Of a stretch of 47,539 nucleotides of DNA, positions 28,387 to 36,501 are shown piece by piece; the first letter of the stretch is position 1; each line of letters starts with the position of its first letter. The notes beneath the pieces were generated by a model. The model was not told the DNA's origin. It ran no database searches and was given only the letters and a program-made list of their open reading frames with translations. A program made the translations under genes and the position numbers. The DNA is from Streptomyces sp. ISL-11 (lineage in GTDB: Bacteria; Actinomycetota; Actinomycetes; Streptomycetales; Streptomycetaceae), in NCBI RefSeq assembly GCF_018614525.1, contig NZ_JAGGOL010000023.1:1-47539 (forward strand), written 5' to 3'.

Positions 28387-29559
28387 CTACGGCCGGGGGC
28401 CGTCGAGTGCGCGGCCCACCAGGGCGCACAGATCGCTGATGCGGTGCAGCTTCTCGGGCACCAGGTCGGCGGCCTCGAATTCCACCTGGAACTCCGTTTC
28501 CAGGCACTCCACGATCTCGACCATGCGCAGGGAGCTGAATGCCGGGAGGCCGGTCAGCTCCGTCTCCGGCAACTGGTCCTCGTCGAGGCCGAGAACGGAG
28601 GCGACGACCTCGCGCACCGTGGCGCGGAGCCGGTCGTCGACAGCGGCGTGTTCGCCTTCCGTCCGTGCTTCCGATGGGGTGCCGCCGAGGGCGGTGGCAT
28701 CGGCGTGGAGCACCTCGCCGGCCCGGTCGAGCAGCTCGGGCGGCTCCGCCCGGCCGCGGGCGACGCGGCGGAAGGCCAGGTAGGCGTGCTCGACGAGGCC
28801 GTCCCAGCGGGCGAGGTGCTCCCGCACGAGCCGGGGCTCGGCACCGGCCGCGCCGGCGGCGTAGGCGGCGTGCAGCCGCCGGGTGCGGGCGAGCAGCCAG
28901 GTCTCCAGCGTGAACTGCTCCAACGCCTGCGGCCGGTCAGTGTGTTCGGTGAAGGCCCGCAGGTAGTCCGTCACGCACCGCGCGTCGAGCGTGCGCTCCG
29001 GGGCGGGGGCGTCACCGAGGGGTCCGGCGGTGAGCCGGACCACCTCGGCACCCTCGGGTATCGCGTCGAGGGCGGCGGCCAGTTCGGCGCGCTCGTAGCG
29101 GAGTTGGACGGGCCTGGCGCGGCCCCACTGGGTGTCGTTGTGGTAAGCGTCGCTGACGGTGATGCCGGTGCCGTCGTCCTCCGGCTCCACCAGGAAGCTG
29201 TGTTCGACGTGCTTGTTCCCGAAGTACGGTCCCCACGGCAGGTGGTAGGCGTCGGCGACGACGTAGAGGAGCTCGTCCGTGGCGGCCACCTTCGTACCGG
29301 GCACCCCTTGCTCGCGGCTCTCCACCACCAGGCCCAGCAGATCCCGAGCGTCCGCCAAGTGGTCGTCCAGGGAGGGCTCGACGGTGGGCAGGCCGTGCTG
29401 CCCGGGGCGGGGGGCGAAGCCCAGGCGCGCCCCGAGGCGGAGGTGGGTGCCGGGCCCGTGGAGCCGGTCCGCGAGGAGGCCGAGGTTGGCCTGGAGGCAG
29501 TCGAGCAGCTCGGCTCGTACGGCCGGCTCCGGCGCCGGCTCGGTCGTCGGCGCGGTCAC
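28387..29559 (-). CDS. BtrH-like papain-fold domain fused to an acyl carrier domain
   Basis: A 390-residue two-domain protein. The N-terminal 290 residues resemble the BtrH-like protein at 24283-25209. Triad candidates are Cys21 in LLDCLQANLGLL, His120 in KHVEHSFLV and Asp137 in TVSDAY; the HLPWGPYFG segment corresponds to HIPWSP of the other. The last 80 residues (about 312-385) form an ACP: VREVVASVLGLDEDQL, then LPAFSSLRMVEIVECLETEF with Ser343 at the phosphopantetheine position (SSL in place of DSL). An acyl group could be held in cis for transfer. GTG 29559 has GGAGG four bases upstream and overlaps the ACP-B stop (GTGA). A 44-bp gap follows before ACP-A. Confidence 0.65.
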   Translation of the reverse strand: MTAPTTEPAPEPAVRAELLDCLQANLGLLADRLHGPGTHLRLGARLGFAPRPGQHGLPTVEPSLDDHLADARDLLGLVVESREQGVPGTKVAATDELLYVVADAYHLPWGPYFGNKHVEHSFLVEPEDDGTGITVSDAYHNDTQWGRARPVQLRYERAELAAALDAIPEGAEVVRLTAGPLGDAPAPERTLDARCVTDYLRAFTEHTDRPQALEQFTLETWLLARTRRLHAAYAAGAAGAEPRLVREHLARWDGLVEHAYLAFRRVARGRAEPPELLDRAGEVLHADATALGGTPSEARTEGEHAAVDDRLRATVREVVASVLGLDEDQLPETELTGLPAFSSLRMVEIVECLETEFQVEFEAADLVPEKLHRISDLCALVGRALDGPRP

Positions 29560-29822
29560 GGCGCCTCCGGGGCGGTCACCAGGTCGATGAGGTCCTGGAC
29601 GCTCTTGAGGCTGCGGCCGGCGAACACGTCGTCGGGGACGGCGTCCCCGAACTCGTCCTCCAGCCGGGTGAGGATGCCGAGCAGCGCCATGGAGCTGACC
29701 TTGAGCAGGCCGCCGTCGAGCGGCTCGTCGTCGGGCACGTCGGCCACTGCGGCGGGGCACCGTGCCTCGTCGAGGACGATGCGCTTGACGGTCTCGGCGA
29801 CCGTGTCGTGGCGCGCGGTCAC
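29556..29822 (-). CDS. Free-standing acyl carrier protein (ACP-B)
   Basis: An 88-residue carrier-like protein with the four-helix pattern: TVAETVKRIVLDEA, then LLKVSSMALLGILTRLEDEFG and a C-terminal LKSVQDLIDLV. The prosthetic-group serine should be Ser44 in VSSM; the usual preceding Asp is Ser, as in the fused ACP nearby. The GTG start overlaps the KAS III-like gene stop (GTGA). Next to that acyltransferase, it is a likely donor or acceptor in an acyl shuttle, much as CloN1/CloN2 act in aminocoumarin pathways. Confidence 0.82.
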   Translation of the reverse strand: MTARHDTVAETVKRIVLDEARCPAAVADVPDDEPLDGGLLKVSSMALLGILTRLEDEFGDAVPDDVFAGRSLKSVQDLIDLVTAPEAP

Positions 29823-30862
29823 TTCGGCTCACCCCACGAGGGGACCTCGGTGATCGTCAGGATGCAGGAGGAGCAGATCCACCCGGGGCCCTGGGACGTC
29901 ATCAGGACGTTGTCGCCCGGCTGCAGCTGACCGGTGCGGGCGAGGTGGTCGAGGGTGATGAAGATGTCGGCGCCGCCCGAGTGGCCGACCGACTTCCCGA
30001 ACTCCGCGCACAGCCGGTCCGCGGGAATGCCCAGGGGTCGCATGAGGGCCTGGTCGATCATCCGGCTGTCGACGTTGATCGTGATGACCTTGGTGATGTC
30101 CTCGGCGGTCATGCCGGCATCGACCAGGGAATCGTTGATAACGCCCAGATCGAATTTGAAAAAGCTCTCGAAGAGCTGCGGGAGCGGCATTTCATTGTCG
30201 ATGAAATGCTGCGAGCGCTCGCCCATGTTGAAGTGCTTGGAGGATTCTCCGCGAGGCGGCAGAAGCGATTCCTCACCGCGATGCCACTTCTCCAGCTCAT
30301 GCAGCGTTCCGGAATTCATGGACCGGACCTTGGCGAATCCGCCGGCACTGTTGACCACGGCCGCGGCGGCACCGTCGGAGTAGACGGAGTTGGTGCCGAA
30401 GTCCATCCACCGGTTGAACAGCGGGGTGGTGAAGTTGGAGGCCGTGGTGAGCAGCACGTTCTGCATCTTGGCAGCGCCGGTCAGCTGGCCGATGGCGACC
30501 TCCAGGGCACCCAGCATGCCATTGCAGCCCTGCTGGATGTCAAAGGAGTTGATGTTCCCGGTGCCGAGCTCGCGGAGGATGTAGCCGGGCGCGTAGGCAC
30601 CCTCGGGCACCTGGTAGTAGACGCTGCCGTGGATGTGCGAGTCGATGTCGGCGGTGTTCGCGGAGGACCGCTCGATAGCGCTGCGAGCTGCGGAAACAGC
30701 CATGTCGACGGCCGGGGTGTCACCAGCGAGGTAGGTGCCGGTCAGCCCGGCGGCCTTGAACTCGCCCCGCTGGTAGTCGCCGATCCCCTCCGCGTCGTCC
30801 ACGCTCACCCAGTCCGGCAGGTGCACGCCGACAGAGCTGATGTACACGTCCTCGACCCGCAT
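29819..30862 (-). CDS. KAS III-like acyltransferase with altered active site
   Basis: A 347-residue thiolase-fold protein. The nucleophile is Cys113 in FDIQQGCNGMLGAL. The two other residues of the condensing-enzyme triad are changed. The usual HQAN region reads TINVDSRMID, so His is lost and Asp265 is near. The usual GN(T/S) region reads VGHSGG, giving His294 in place of Asn. This Cys-His-(Asp) arrangement is like the CerJ/ChlB3/CloN2 group, which transfers acyl groups to another carrier or to a sugar and does not condense. It heads the operon, so the whole set is probably read from its promoter. ATG 30862 has GAGGGG eight bases upstream. It could take the place of the VinK acyltransferase (inference). 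Confidence 0.8.
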   Translation of the reverse strand: MRVEDVYISSVGVHLPDWVSVDDAEGIGDYQRGEFKAAGLTGTYLAGDTPAVDMAVSAARSAIERSSANTADIDSHIHGSVYYQVPEGAYAPGYILRELGTGNINSFDIQQGCNGMLGALEVAIGQLTGAAKMQNVLLTTASNFTTPLFNRWMDFGTNSVYSDGAAAAVVNSAGGFAKVRSMNSGTLHELEKWHRGEESLLPPRGESSKHFNMGERSQHFIDNEMPLPQLFESFFKFDLGVINDSLVDAGMTAEDITKVITINVDSRMIDQALMRPLGIPADRLCAEFGKSVGHSGGADIFITLDHLARTGQLQPGDNVLMTSQGPGWICSSCILTITEVPSWGEPK

Positions 30863-31167
30863 TACGGATTCCCCTCACGTTCACTACACACAGCAGGACT
30901 TGCTTCGCGGGATAAGAGGAGGCGCACGGCGGCCGGCACCGGGAATCCACCGGACTCGGCACACGCCAATGGCCTGCGGAAGGGTCGGCGACGAACCCCC
31001 CGCTAACTGCTACAACTTCCCCCGTCACAGCTTCGTCCGGTGTTTGGACCAGACCCGGCGAGTATCGCACTCAACACCTCACACCCGCAAGATCGAACTA
31101 CGTTCACTCATTCACATTCGGGAGCCGTTTCCGGTATGCTCGCGAAAATTTCCGGTGAGGAGAAGCG
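30863..31167. promoter_or_regulatory. Divergent control region of the cluster
   Basis: These 305 bp separate the starter-unit operon (minus) from the N-acetyltransferase (plus) and hold no gene. For the plus side, TTCACA (31111-31116), 18 bp, TATGCT (31135-31140) forms a plausible promoter 27 bp before the ATG at 31168, which has GAGGAG five bases upstream. TGGACCAGACCC (31045-31056) resembles the DasR-type repeats of the chitinase promoter (10 of 12 bases the same as TGGTCCAGACCT). ACGTTCACT occurs at 30877-30885 and again at 31100-31108 in the same direction. No clear promoter for the minus operon was found. Confidence 0.55.
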
Positions 31168-31773
31168 ATGGATGCACAAATCGATCCCGGCGCCGAGGTC
31201 GACAAGCGGGCCGGAGTGGGCGCCGGGACGGTCGTCTGGGGCCTGGCGCATATCCGGGAGGACGCGGAGGTCGGCCGTGACTGCAGCATCGGACGCGGCG
31301 CGTACATAGGCCCCGGGGCGACCCTCGGGGACAACTGCAAAGTCCAGAACTTCGCCCTCGTCTACGAGCCGGCCCGGGTGGGCGACGGCGTCTTCATCGG
31401 CCCCGCCGCCGTCCTCACCAATGACTCCTACCCCCGTGCGGTCACCCCGGAAGGGGTGCCGAAGGGGGCCGGGGACTGGACTCCGGTCGGGGTGACGGTC
31501 CGCGACGGCGCCTCCATCGGCGCCCGCGCGGTCTGTGTGGCCCCGGTGACCGTGGGCCGCTGGGCGACGGTCGCGGCCGGCTCGGTGGTCACCCGTGACG
31601 TACCCGACTTCGCCCTGGTCGCCGGTGCCCCGGCCCGCCGGATCCGGTGGGTGGGCCGGGCCGGCGTACCGCTGCGCGAGAACGACGACGGCGACTTCGT
31701 CTGCCCGTCCACCGGTGAGCGGTACACCGAGCGGGACGGCGTCCTCCGTCTCGACGGCGAAGCCGCCGCCTGA
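31168..31773 (+). CDS. NDP-3-amino-sugar N-acetyltransferase (left-handed beta-helix)
   Basis: A 201-residue hexapeptide-repeat protein. Repeats such as VGAGTVVWGLAHI, CSIGRGAYIGPGATLGDN and VGDGVFIGPAAVLTNDSYPR build a left-handed beta-helix trimer that uses acetyl-CoA. The VYEPARVGDGVFIGP..LTNDSYPR pattern is typical of WlbB/QdtC-type acetyltransferases acting on 3-amino-sugar nucleotides, which suggests that the aminotransferase product here carries its amine at C-3. The C-terminal FVCPSTGERYTERDGVL tail occurs in relatives. It is the only plus-strand gene of the cluster and ends 28 bp from the convergent 2,3-dehydratase gene. ATG 31168 is supported by GAGGAG. Confidence 0.85.
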   Translation: MDAQIDPGAEVDKRAGVGAGTVVWGLAHIREDAEVGRDCSIGRGAYIGPGATLGDNCKVQNFALVYEPARVGDGVFIGPAAVLTNDSYPRAVTPEGVPKGAGDWTPVGVTVRDGASIGARAVCVAPVTVGRWATVAAGSVVTRDVPDFALVAGAPARRIRWVGRAGVPLRENDDGDFVCPSTGERYTERDGVLRLDGEAAA

Positions 31774-31801
31774 CCCCCGCACCGGCCCCACGCCCGCCCC
31801 G

Positions 31802-33223
31802 TCAGCCCAGGCTGTGCAGGCAGGCCAACAAGGTCCGCGCCTGGACGCTGACGTAGTGGCCGTGCCGCAGCAGCCCGCTCAGCTGCGGCAGGGTGAACCA
31901 CGCGCAGTCGTCGGGGATCTCGGCGGGGAACGAGTCGTCCGCGCGGACGATCAGGTGGCGGCCGACCGCGTTCAGGAAGCGCCCGCCCTCCTCCGAGTGC
32001 ACCACGTCGTACAGGACGCGGGACGGGTCGGCGGCCAGGACGTGGTCCAGCAGGTGCGGCCGGTGCGCCGGGTCGTAGTTCTCCGGGACGCACTGCACGG
32101 TGGGACCCAGCTCCACGGTCTCGCGGAAGCCGGGCTCGGCCCGGGCCCGCATCAGCAGGTGGAGGACCCCGCCGAACTCCCGGACGACGAAGGCGACGAC
32201 GCCCGGGCCGCGGGGGGCGAACAGCGGCTGGCTCCAGCCGGTCACCTCCCGGCTGCCGGCCTCGACCGACACCGCCTGGACGCTGAAGAACCGCCCGTCC
32301 TCACGGGCGATCTCGTCGGCACCCCGGTGCCAGCCGGCGCCCTCGGTCTCCCGCAGCGGGACGCGGTCCGTCTCGACCTCGCGGTCGCTGCGCTGCCCGG
32401 TGATCCAGCTCAGCAGCTCGGGCGTGGGAGTGAGCGCCCCGCCCGCGCCGGGCTCGTGGTCCCGCCCGTGGGACAGGAACGGCGCCAGGCACGACAGCAC
32501 CGTGCGGGAGTCCATGTTGACGACGTTGTCCCGGCCCAGCAGCGTGTTGATCTGCCCGAGCGTCAGCCAGCAGAAGTCGTCGCCGACGGGCACGTCGGCG
32601 TCCGTTTCCACGAGCATGTTGCGGTTGTGCTTGCGGTAGAACCACGCGCCGTGCTCGGACTGCAGGACGTCGGCGACGACCCGGCCGCGGCCCGGCCCGG
32701 CGAAGTGCTCGATGTAGCGGACGGCCGCCCCCCGGTGCACCCGGGTGTAGTTGCTGCGGGTGGCCTGGACGGTGGGCGAGAGCTGGAGCAGGTTGGTGTT
32801 GCCGGGCTCCATCTTCGCCTGCATCAGGAAGTGCGGCACCCCGCCGAAGTCCTTCATCAGGATGCCGAGGATGCCGACCTCGGGCTGGTTGATGACGGGC
32901 TGGTGCCAGGCGCGGTACGGGCCGCGGTCGGAGCGGACCCGCAGGCCCTCGACGGTGAAGAACCGCCCGCTGCGGTGGCCGAGGTTGCCGGTGGCCGGAT
33001 CGAAGCTCCAGCCGTCGGCCGCGGCGAAGGGGATCCGTTCGACGCGGAACGGGTGGGCCCCCCGGCGCCCCTCCAGCCAGTCGTCGAACTCGGCGGTGGG
33101 CAGCAGCACCCCGTCCACGGCCCGCGCCGAGAGCGCCAGCCGGGCGGGCAGGCCTGGGTCCTCACCGGGGCTCAGCACGGAAGCGGTGCCCGCCGGGGTG
33201 CCCGGAAGCGTCGGTGTGCTCAT
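31802..33223 (-). CDS. NDP-hexose 2,3-dehydratase
   Basis: A 473-residue enzyme that removes the C-2 hydroxyl of dTDP-4-keto-6-deoxyglucose, giving a 3,4-diketo-2,6-dideoxy sugar. It shows the internal duplication of this family: GGVPHFLMQAKMEPGN..LSPTVQATRSNY in the first half and GGVLHLLMRARAEPGF..LGPTVQCVPENY in the second. ATG 33223 overlaps the rfbB stop by four bases; the longer upstream frame only shadows rfbB. It is the last gene of the sugar operon and establishes a 2-deoxy sugar. Confidence 0.93.
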   Translation of the reverse strand: MSTPTLPGTPAGTASVLSPGEDPGLPARLALSARAVDGVLLPTAEFDDWLEGRRGAHPFRVERIPFAAADGWSFDPATGNLGHRSGRFFTVEGLRVRSDRGPYRAWHQPVINQPEVGILGILMKDFGGVPHFLMQAKMEPGNTNLLQLSPTVQATRSNYTRVHRGAAVRYIEHFAGPGRGRVVADVLQSEHGAWFYRKHNRNMLVETDADVPVGDDFCWLTLGQINTLLGRDNVVNMDSRTVLSCLAPFLSHGRDHEPGAGGALTPTPELLSWITGQRSDREVETDRVPLRETEGAGWHRGADEIAREDGRFFSVQAVSVEAGSREVTGWSQPLFAPRGPGVVAFVVREFGGVLHLLMRARAEPGFRETVELGPTVQCVPENYDPAHRPHLLDHVLAADPSRVLYDVVHSEEGGRFLNAVGRHLIVRADDSFPAEIPDDCAWFTLPQLSGLLRHGHYVSVQARTLLACLHSLG

Positions 33224-34200
33224 GCCGCGGCCCGCAGACCCTTGACGGGCTCCCACCAGGCCGCGTTGTCCCGGTACCAGGCCACGGTGTCGCGCAGCCC
33301 GGCCTCGAAGGGGACGGCCGGGGCGTAGCCGAGCTCGGTGCGGATCCTGGTGTCGTCCAGGGAGTAGCGCAGGTCGTGGCCCTTGCGGTCGGCGACGTGC
33401 CGGACGAGGTCCCGGGGCGCGTCGCACAGCTCCAGCAGGGCGTCGGTGATCTGGCGGTTGGTGCGCTCGTTGCCGCCGCCGACGTGGTAGATCCCGCCGG
33501 CCCGGCCGCCGCCCAGGACCAGCTGGATCGCGGCGCAGTGGTCGGTGACGTGCAGCCATTCGCGGATGTTGGCGCCGTCGCCGTACAGGGGCACCGGCTC
33601 GCCCCGGAGCAGGTTGGTGACGAACAGCGGGATGAGCTTCTCGGGGTGCTGGTAGGGCCCGTAGTTGTTGGAGCAGCGGGTGATGGACAGGTCGAGGCCG
33701 TGGGTGCGCCAGTAGGCGTGGGCGACGAGGTCGCTGCCGGCCTTGGACGCGGCGTAGGGGGAGTTGGGCGCGAGCGGCCAGTCCTCCGTCCACGAACCGG
33801 TCTCGATGGAGCCGTACACCTCGTCGGTGGAGACGTGCACGACCCGCTGGACGCCGGTGCGGACGCATGCCTCCAGCAGGGTCTGGGTGCCGGCCACGTT
33901 GGTGCGGACGAACGCGGAGGGGGCCGCCAGGGAGCGGTCCACGTGCGACTCGGCGGCGAAGTGGACGACGGCGTCGTGCCCGGGGAGCAGGTCCAGCAGC
34001 AGGGGCAGGTCGCAGATGTCGCCCTCGACGAAGTCGAGCCGGTCGTGGTGGGCGGGGAGGTTGGCGCGGTTGCCCGCGTAGGTGAGCTTGTCGAGGACGG
34101 TCACCGAGGCGTCCTCGTAGCCGCGGTAGCCGCCGTCCAGGAGGGTACGGACGTAGCAGGAGCCGATGAAGCCCGCGCCGCCGGTCACCAGGAGCTTCAT
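33220..34200 (-). CDS. rfbB: dTDP-glucose 4,6-dehydratase
   Basis: A 326-residue SDR that turns dTDP-glucose into dTDP-4-keto-6-deoxyglucose. The NAD motif is TGGAGFIGS. HFAAESHVDRS, STDEVYGS, the catalytic pair in SPYAASKAGSD (YxxxK), RCSNNYGPYQHPEKLIPLF and GDGANIREWLHVTDHC follow, all diagnostic of RfbB. ATG 34200 overlaps the rfbA stop (ATGA), and its own stop overlaps the dehydratase start. Length is normal. Confidence 0.96.
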   Translation of the reverse strand: MKLLVTGGAGFIGSCYVRTLLDGGYRGYEDASVTVLDKLTYAGNRANLPAHHDRLDFVEGDICDLPLLLDLLPGHDAVVHFAAESHVDRSLAAPSAFVRTNVAGTQTLLEACVRTGVQRVVHVSTDEVYGSIETGSWTEDWPLAPNSPYAASKAGSDLVAHAYWRTHGLDLSITRCSNNYGPYQHPEKLIPLFVTNLLRGEPVPLYGDGANIREWLHVTDHCAAIQLVLGGGRAGGIYHVGGGNERTNRQITDALLELCDAPRDLVRHVADRKGHDLRYSLDDTRIRTELGYAPAVPFEAGLRDTVAWYRDNAAWWEPVKGLRAAA

Positions 34201-35264
34201 GCGGCCGCCACCTCGACCGTGGCGTGGTCGCCGACGACGAGCCGGTTGAGGCTGCCGGTGGCGGGGGAGGTGACGCTGGCGTCCCGGCCGATGACCGAGG
34301 CGTGCACCCCGGTGACGCCCTGCACGCTGGCGCCCTCCTGGACGATGGAGTAGCCGATGCCGGTGCCGCTGAGCAGGCACTCCCGGCCGATGGCGGTGTG
34401 CGGGCCGATGTCGCTGTCGGCCACCACGGCGCCGGCGCCGACGATCACGGGGCCGACGATGCGGGAGCGCAGGACGCGGGCGCCCTTCTCGACGACGACG
34501 GAGCCGATCAGTTCGCTGGCGGCGTCGACGTCGCCGAGGACGGCGGGCTTCTGCCGGTCGAGGAGTTCGCGGTTGCACTCCAGGACGTCGTCGACCTTCC
34601 CGGCGTCCTTCCAGAAACCGGTGTAGGTGCGGGCGCGCACGTCGGCGCCGTCGTCCACGAGCCACTGGATGGCGTCGGTGATCTCCAGCTCGCCGCGGGC
34701 GCTGGCCTCGATGGCGGCCACGGCCCGGTGGATCGCGGGGGTGAAGAAGTACACACCGACGACGGCGAGGTCGCTGACGGGGCGTTCCGGCTTCTCGACG
34801 AGCCGGACGACGCGGCCGCTCCCGTCGACCTCGGCGACGCCGAAGGCGCGGGGGTCGGCCACCCGGTGAACGACGACCTGGGCGTCCGGGCGTTCGGCGC
34901 GGAAGTCGCGGGCGATCTCCTGGACGCCCTCGGTGAGCATCTGGTCGCCCAGGTACATCACGAAGTCGTCGTCGCCGAGGAAGTCCCGGGCTATGGAGAC
35001 GCAGTGGGCGAGGCCGCGGGGGGCCGCCTGCGGAATGTAGGTGATCTCCACATCGAAGGCGGAGCCGTCGCCGAGGACCGCCCGGATCTGCTCGGCGCGA
35101 TCGCCGACGATCACCCCGATCTCGTGGACGCCCAGTTCCCGCAGGCCCTCGATCACATGGACCAGGACGGGCTTGTTGGCGACCGGGATCAGCTGCTTGG
35201 GCATGGAGTGGCTGAACGGCCGCAGCCGCAGTCCCATGCCGCCGGACAACACCAGTGCTTTCAT
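34197..35264 (-). CDS. rfbA: Glucose-1-phosphate thymidylyltransferase (long, StrD type)
   Basis: A 355-residue nucleotidyltransferase that makes dTDP-glucose. The N-terminal catalytic domain begins MKALVLSGGMGLRLRPFS (Leu replaces the usual Thr of GGxGTRLRP) and has MPKQLIPVANKPV, YLGDQML, VEKPERPVSD and TGFWKDAGKVDD. The C-terminal 110 residues are a left-handed beta-helix with hexapeptide repeats, as in the StrD-type enzymes of antibiotic clusters. ATG 35264 overlaps nothing upstream; 35 bp separate it from the aminotransferase. It is the entry step to the cluster's deoxysugar. Confidence 0.95.
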   Translation of the reverse strand: MKALVLSGGMGLRLRPFSHSMPKQLIPVANKPVLVHVIEGLRELGVHEIGVIVGDRAEQIRAVLGDGSAFDVEITYIPQAAPRGLAHCVSIARDFLGDDDFVMYLGDQMLTEGVQEIARDFRAERPDAQVVVHRVADPRAFGVAEVDGSGRVVRLVEKPERPVSDLAVVGVYFFTPAIHRAVAAIEASARGELEITDAIQWLVDDGADVRARTYTGFWKDAGKVDDVLECNRELLDRQKPAVLGDVDAASELIGSVVVEKGARVLRSRIVGPVIVGAGAVVADSDIGPHTAIGRECLLSGTGIGYSIVQEGASVQGVTGVHASVIGRDASVTSPATGSLNRLVVGDHATVEVAAA

Positions 35265-35299
35265 GGGGCTCCTCCCGGGAGTCTCAGGGCGAGAGATCG

Positions 35300-36421
35300 T
35301 CACAGCGTTGTCAGGACATCGCGCAGGGCGGCGATCACCTTGTCCTGGAGGGCTTCGGGCAGCGACGGGTACATGGGCAGCGAGAAGATCTCCTCGGCCA
35401 GCGCCTCGGTCACCGGCAGCGATCCCTTGGCGTAGCCGAGGTGCTCGAAGCCGGTCATGGTGTGGACGGGCCAGGGGTAGCTGATGTTCAGCGAGATGTC
35501 GTGGCTCTTGAGGCGCTCGATGATCTCGTCGCGGCGGGGGTGGCGGACCACGTAGACGTAGTAGACGTGGTCGTTGCCGGGGTTGACGGTCGGCAGCACC
35601 AGGCCGCCGGGGCCGGTGAGGTCGCCGAGGCCCTCCTCGTAGCGGCGGGCGACGGCGCGGCGGCCCTCGAGGTAGGTGTCGAGGCGGGTGAGCTTGCGGC
35701 GCAGGATCTCGGCCTGGACCTCGTCCAGCCGGCTGTTGTGGCCGGGGGTCTGGACGACGTAGTAGACCTTCTCCATGCCGTAGTAGCGCAGCCGCCGCAT
35801 GGCGGCGTCGACGGCCTCGCTGTCGGTGACGACCGCGCCGCCGTCGCCGTAGGCGCCCAGGACCTTGGTGGGGTAGAAGGAGAACGCGGCGGCGTCGCCC
35901 ATGGTCCCGGCGATCCGCCCGTGGTGGCGGGCGCCGTGCGACTGGGCGCAGTCCTCGAGGATGACGAGCCCGTGCCGGTCGGCGAGTTCGCGCAGGGGCG
36001 CCATGTCGACGCACTGGCCGTAGAGGTGCACCGGCAGCAGGGCCTTGGTACGGGGGGTGATGGCGGCGGCGACCTGGTCGGTGTCCATCAGGTAGTCCTC
36101 GGCCCTGATGTCGACGAAGACGGGGGTGGCGCCGGTGCCGTCGATGGCCAGGACGGTGGGGGCCGCGGTGTTGGACACCGTGATCACCTCGTCGCCGGGG
36201 CCGACGCCGAGGGCCTGGAGGGCCAGCTTGATGGCGTTGGTGCCGTTGTCGACACCGGTGCAGTGCCCGAGCCCGTGGTAGGCCGCGAACTCCTCCTCGA
36301 AGCCGCGCACGCTCGCGCCGAGCACGAGCTGGCCCGAGCTGAAGACCGTCTCGACCGCGTCGAGGATGTCCTTGCGCTCGTTCTCGTATTCCGGCAGGTA
36401 GTCCCAGACGTACGTGGTCAT
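35300..36421 (-). CDS. DegT/DnrJ/EryC1 sugar aminotransferase
   Basis: A 373-residue PLP enzyme that aminates a keto-deoxysugar nucleotide. Lys186 in [18 protein letters not shown] binds PLP; Asp157 in [11 protein letters not shown] holds the pyridine nitrogen; the N-terminal [19 protein letters not shown] is typical. The YPTK..GA(Y)GDGGAV region is like 3-aminotransferases (DesV, TylB, QdtB type). Together with the 3-amino-type acetyltransferase this suggests a 3-amino-2,3,6-trideoxyhexose, but C-4 amination cannot be excluded. An 80-bp gap separates it from the upstream glycosyltransferase gene. Confidence 0.88.
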   Translation of the reverse strand: MTTYVWDYLPEYENERKDILDAVETVFSSGQLVLGASVRGFEEEFAAYHGLGHCTGVDNGTNAIKLALQALGVGPGDEVITVSNTAAPTVLAIDGTGATPVFVDIRAEDYLMDTDQVAAAITPRTKALLPVHLYGQCVDMAPLRELADRHGLVILEDCAQSHGARHHGRIAGTMGDAAAFSFYPTKVLGAYGDGGAVVTDSEAVDAAMRRLRYYGMEKVYYVVQTPGHNSRLDEVQAEILRRKLTRLDTYLEGRRAVARRYEEGLGDLTGPGGLVLPTVNPGNDHVYYVYVVRHPRRDEIIERLKSHDISLNISYPWPVHTMTGFEHLGYAKGSLPVTEALAEEIFSLPMYPSLPEALQDKVIAALRDVLTTL

Positions 36422-36501
36422 GGGGGGATCAGTCTCCTAGCTCAGGGTGGGATGGGGGTGCGCCGGGCCGGGTGGCGCCCGGGCGGGGCGGGGCGGCCGC
36501 G

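Noticed and set aside
29819..30862. Ordinary FabH (fatty-acid initiation)
   Set aside because: Two of the three catalytic residues differ and the neighbours are acyl-shuttle proteins.
33220..34665. Longer rfbB frame starting at 34665
   Set aside because: The upstream 155 codons are a shadow of rfbA. The true start is ATG 34200, where the NAD-binding motif begins and which overlaps the rfbA stop.
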